Assembly (NCBI GenBank): GCA_004193555.1 | Contig: RPGP01000040.1 | Span: forward strand, 1 to 64,000 | Direction of reading: 5' to 3' | DNA from: Desulfobacteraceae bacterium Eth-SRB1 | GTDB lineage: Bacteria; Desulfobacterota; Desulfobacteria; Desulfobacterales; ETH-SRB1 | Length of the DNA: 64,000 bases | Shown: positions 63,231 through 64,000 of the stretch, one piece after another | Layout: every line of letters starts with the position of its first letter | Numbering within the stretch: the first letter of the stretch is position 1 | Notes under the pieces: model-generated | Databases searched by the model: none | The model's input: only the letters and a program-made list of their open reading frames with translations | Told to the model about the DNA's origin: nothing | Position numbers and translations under genes: made by a program

Positions 63231-63369
63231 TTCCTCAAAAAAAGCAGTTCCTTTTTTGTTGATCATACTTTTTCTCATCCTTATTCTCCTCGGCATTAAC
63301 CTTGGCGAAGTCTCAACAGTCATGGAAAAAGCAACGAAGATTTGCCTTGACTGTATAGGGGTTGGGTAA
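63223..63369 (+). CDS. Small CD1871A-type membrane protein with CXXC motif
   Basis: A 48-residue protein starting at TTG 63223 overlaps the fdhE stop. It has one membrane helix (about 11-25, FLLIILFLILILLGI), then GEVSTVMEKATKICLDCIG, with the conserved CxxC near the end. This fits the CD1871A family of tiny membrane CXXC proteins, whose role is unknown. An upstream stop excludes a longer start, and no strong ribosome site is visible, so it is probably made by coupling to fdhE. Confidence 0.75.
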   Translation: MLSSSKKAVPFLLIILFLILILLGINLGEVSTVMEKATKICLDCIGVG

Positions 63370-63455
63370 TGCCGGTTTTAAGGCGATGGATACAGATAGT
63401 TGCAACTGTTTTAAGTAATGCCTGCTGGATGTTTCCACATACAAAAGGAATATAT

Positions 63456-63533
63456 CAGGTTTTTTCTTATCTTTTTGATAAGGGTTTAAAATTAAAGCCC
63501 TTTGGTGCCTTTGTGACTTAGTGGCTGAACTTT
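63456..63533. repeat. Dispersed repeat, GCCTTTGTGACTTAGTGG family, copy 2
   Basis: From 63475 the sequence matches the element at 56461-56514 with few changes (GATAAGG-TTAAAATTAAAG and GGTGCCTTTGTGACTTAGTGG). Only the right half is clear. It overlaps the 3' end of the flavin oxidoreductase gene on the other strand and provides its last codons and stop. Confidence 0.85.
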
Positions 63534-64000
63534 TACCTTTTTTTCAACCACACAATATATTCCCTTTCCGCCCATTGCGGGAATAAAGCACTTGCTGTCG
63601 GAAATACAGGCGGCTTTATTATGATTGCCGTCCTTCCAGCGGTTTATCAAATCAGGCTCTCTTATGAAAGGCCTGCTCATGGATATATAATCCGTAATAT
63701 TATCGTTAACTAACTGCCTGGCAAAAGGAAAAGACCTGATTCCACCCACAAGTATAATCGGAAGATCAATCTTTTTTTTAAACACAAAGGCTGCATCCTT
63801 GAAATAGGCTTCGTTTTTTTCTGATACGATTCCTGTTCTTACAGGCCCCTCCTTTCCAGATGCAATGGTTCCTCCGCTTAGTTCGATAGCGTCTATTCCT
63901 GCCTTTTCCAGCATAGCAGCTACTTTTATGGAATCATTGAGCTCAAGGCCGCCTTCCAGGAAATCCTGTGTGTTTATCTTGATCAGCACAGGGTAGTTTT
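63492..64000 (-). CDS. Old-yellow-enzyme-type FMN oxidoreductase, C-terminal part, cut by the window edge
   Basis: The minus-strand frame is open to base 64000, so only about 169 residues of the C-terminal half are seen. Signs of the FMN-binding TIM barrel are VLIKINTQDFLEGGL, KAGIDAIELSGGT, IILVGGIRSF and DYISMSRPFIREPDLINRW. Family members reduce enals, enones or amine substrates. The last residues (VQPLSHKGTKGL) are encoded by a dispersed repeat, so the original C-terminus was probably different. The 2,4-dienoyl-CoA reductase-type Fe-S and FAD modules are not present after the barrel. Confidence 0.85.
   Translation of the reverse strand, partial: NYPVLIKINTQDFLEGGLELNDSIKVAAMLEKAGIDAIELSGGTIASGKEGPVRTGIVSEKNEAYFKDAAFVFKKKIDLPIILVGGIRSFPFARQLVNDNITDYISMSRPFIREPDLINRWKDGNHNKAACISDSKCFIPAMGGKGIYCVVEKKVKVQPLSHKGTKGL

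Overview
The window reads as a chromosome segment of a strictly anaerobic sulfate-reducing bacterium of the Desulfobacterota (most like Desulfobacterales). The main evidence is a complete aprBA-qmoABC-sat set, an anaerobic-type cobalamin pathway that starts with a CbiK chelatase, a selenocysteine formate dehydrogenase and several dispersed palindromic repeats. No rRNA, CRISPR array or intact prophage is visible.

Layout. (1) 1-7.7 kb is a plastic, partly decayed block: a transposase cut by the window edge, an intact pair of NifX-like and DUF5320 genes, a broken lipoprotein gene, a decayed second Mrp/NBP35-NifX-like cluster on the other strand, an IS110 fragment, a frameshifted AAA/DUF4143 ATPase and an HsdS tail. 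Part of it has an archaeal (methanogen/ANME-like) flavour. (2) 7.7-35.4 kb is a B12 and methionine island: cobT, cobU, tandem cobalamin riboswitches and a TonB receptor, cobO, a riboswitch-controlled metE operon, a riboswitch-controlled cobalt uptake operon (DUF4198, CbiM, CbiL, CbiQ, CbiO), then cbiK-cbiC-cbiL-cbiET-cbiFG-cbiH-cbiP-cbiA-cobF-cbiB-cobD. (3) 35.5-46 kb holds housekeeping genes: radC, a cold-shock gene, a cysteine desulfurase, a zinc ABC transporter, dGTPase, three Cys-cluster proteins and an SDR. (4) 46.4-55.9 kb is the sulfate-activation and APS-reduction module. (5) 55.9-64 kb has two tRNA-Ser genes, moaA, Sec-containing fdhA, fdhB, fdhE, a tiny CXXC membrane protein and the end of an old-yellow-enzyme-type gene.

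How it fits together. Sat makes APS from sulfate, AprBA reduces it to sulfite, and QmoABC feeds it electrons from the quinone pool. Periplasmic formate dehydrogenase supplies electrons from formate, and MoaA and FdhE support its cofactor and maturation. Corrinoid synthesis is unusually heavily regulated: four cobalamin aptamers are visible. One controls metE, followed by an uncommon membrane-anchored homocysteine methyltransferase fusion and a short core-MetE-like protein. That three-gene operon is the best candidate here for an undescribed system.

The intergenic space is full of hairpin-forming elements, many close to 160 bp, some nested and one inserted in frame into cbiH. Fragments of cobO and cbiC lie next to such elements, which suggests that they, or recombination between them, have reshaped the island.
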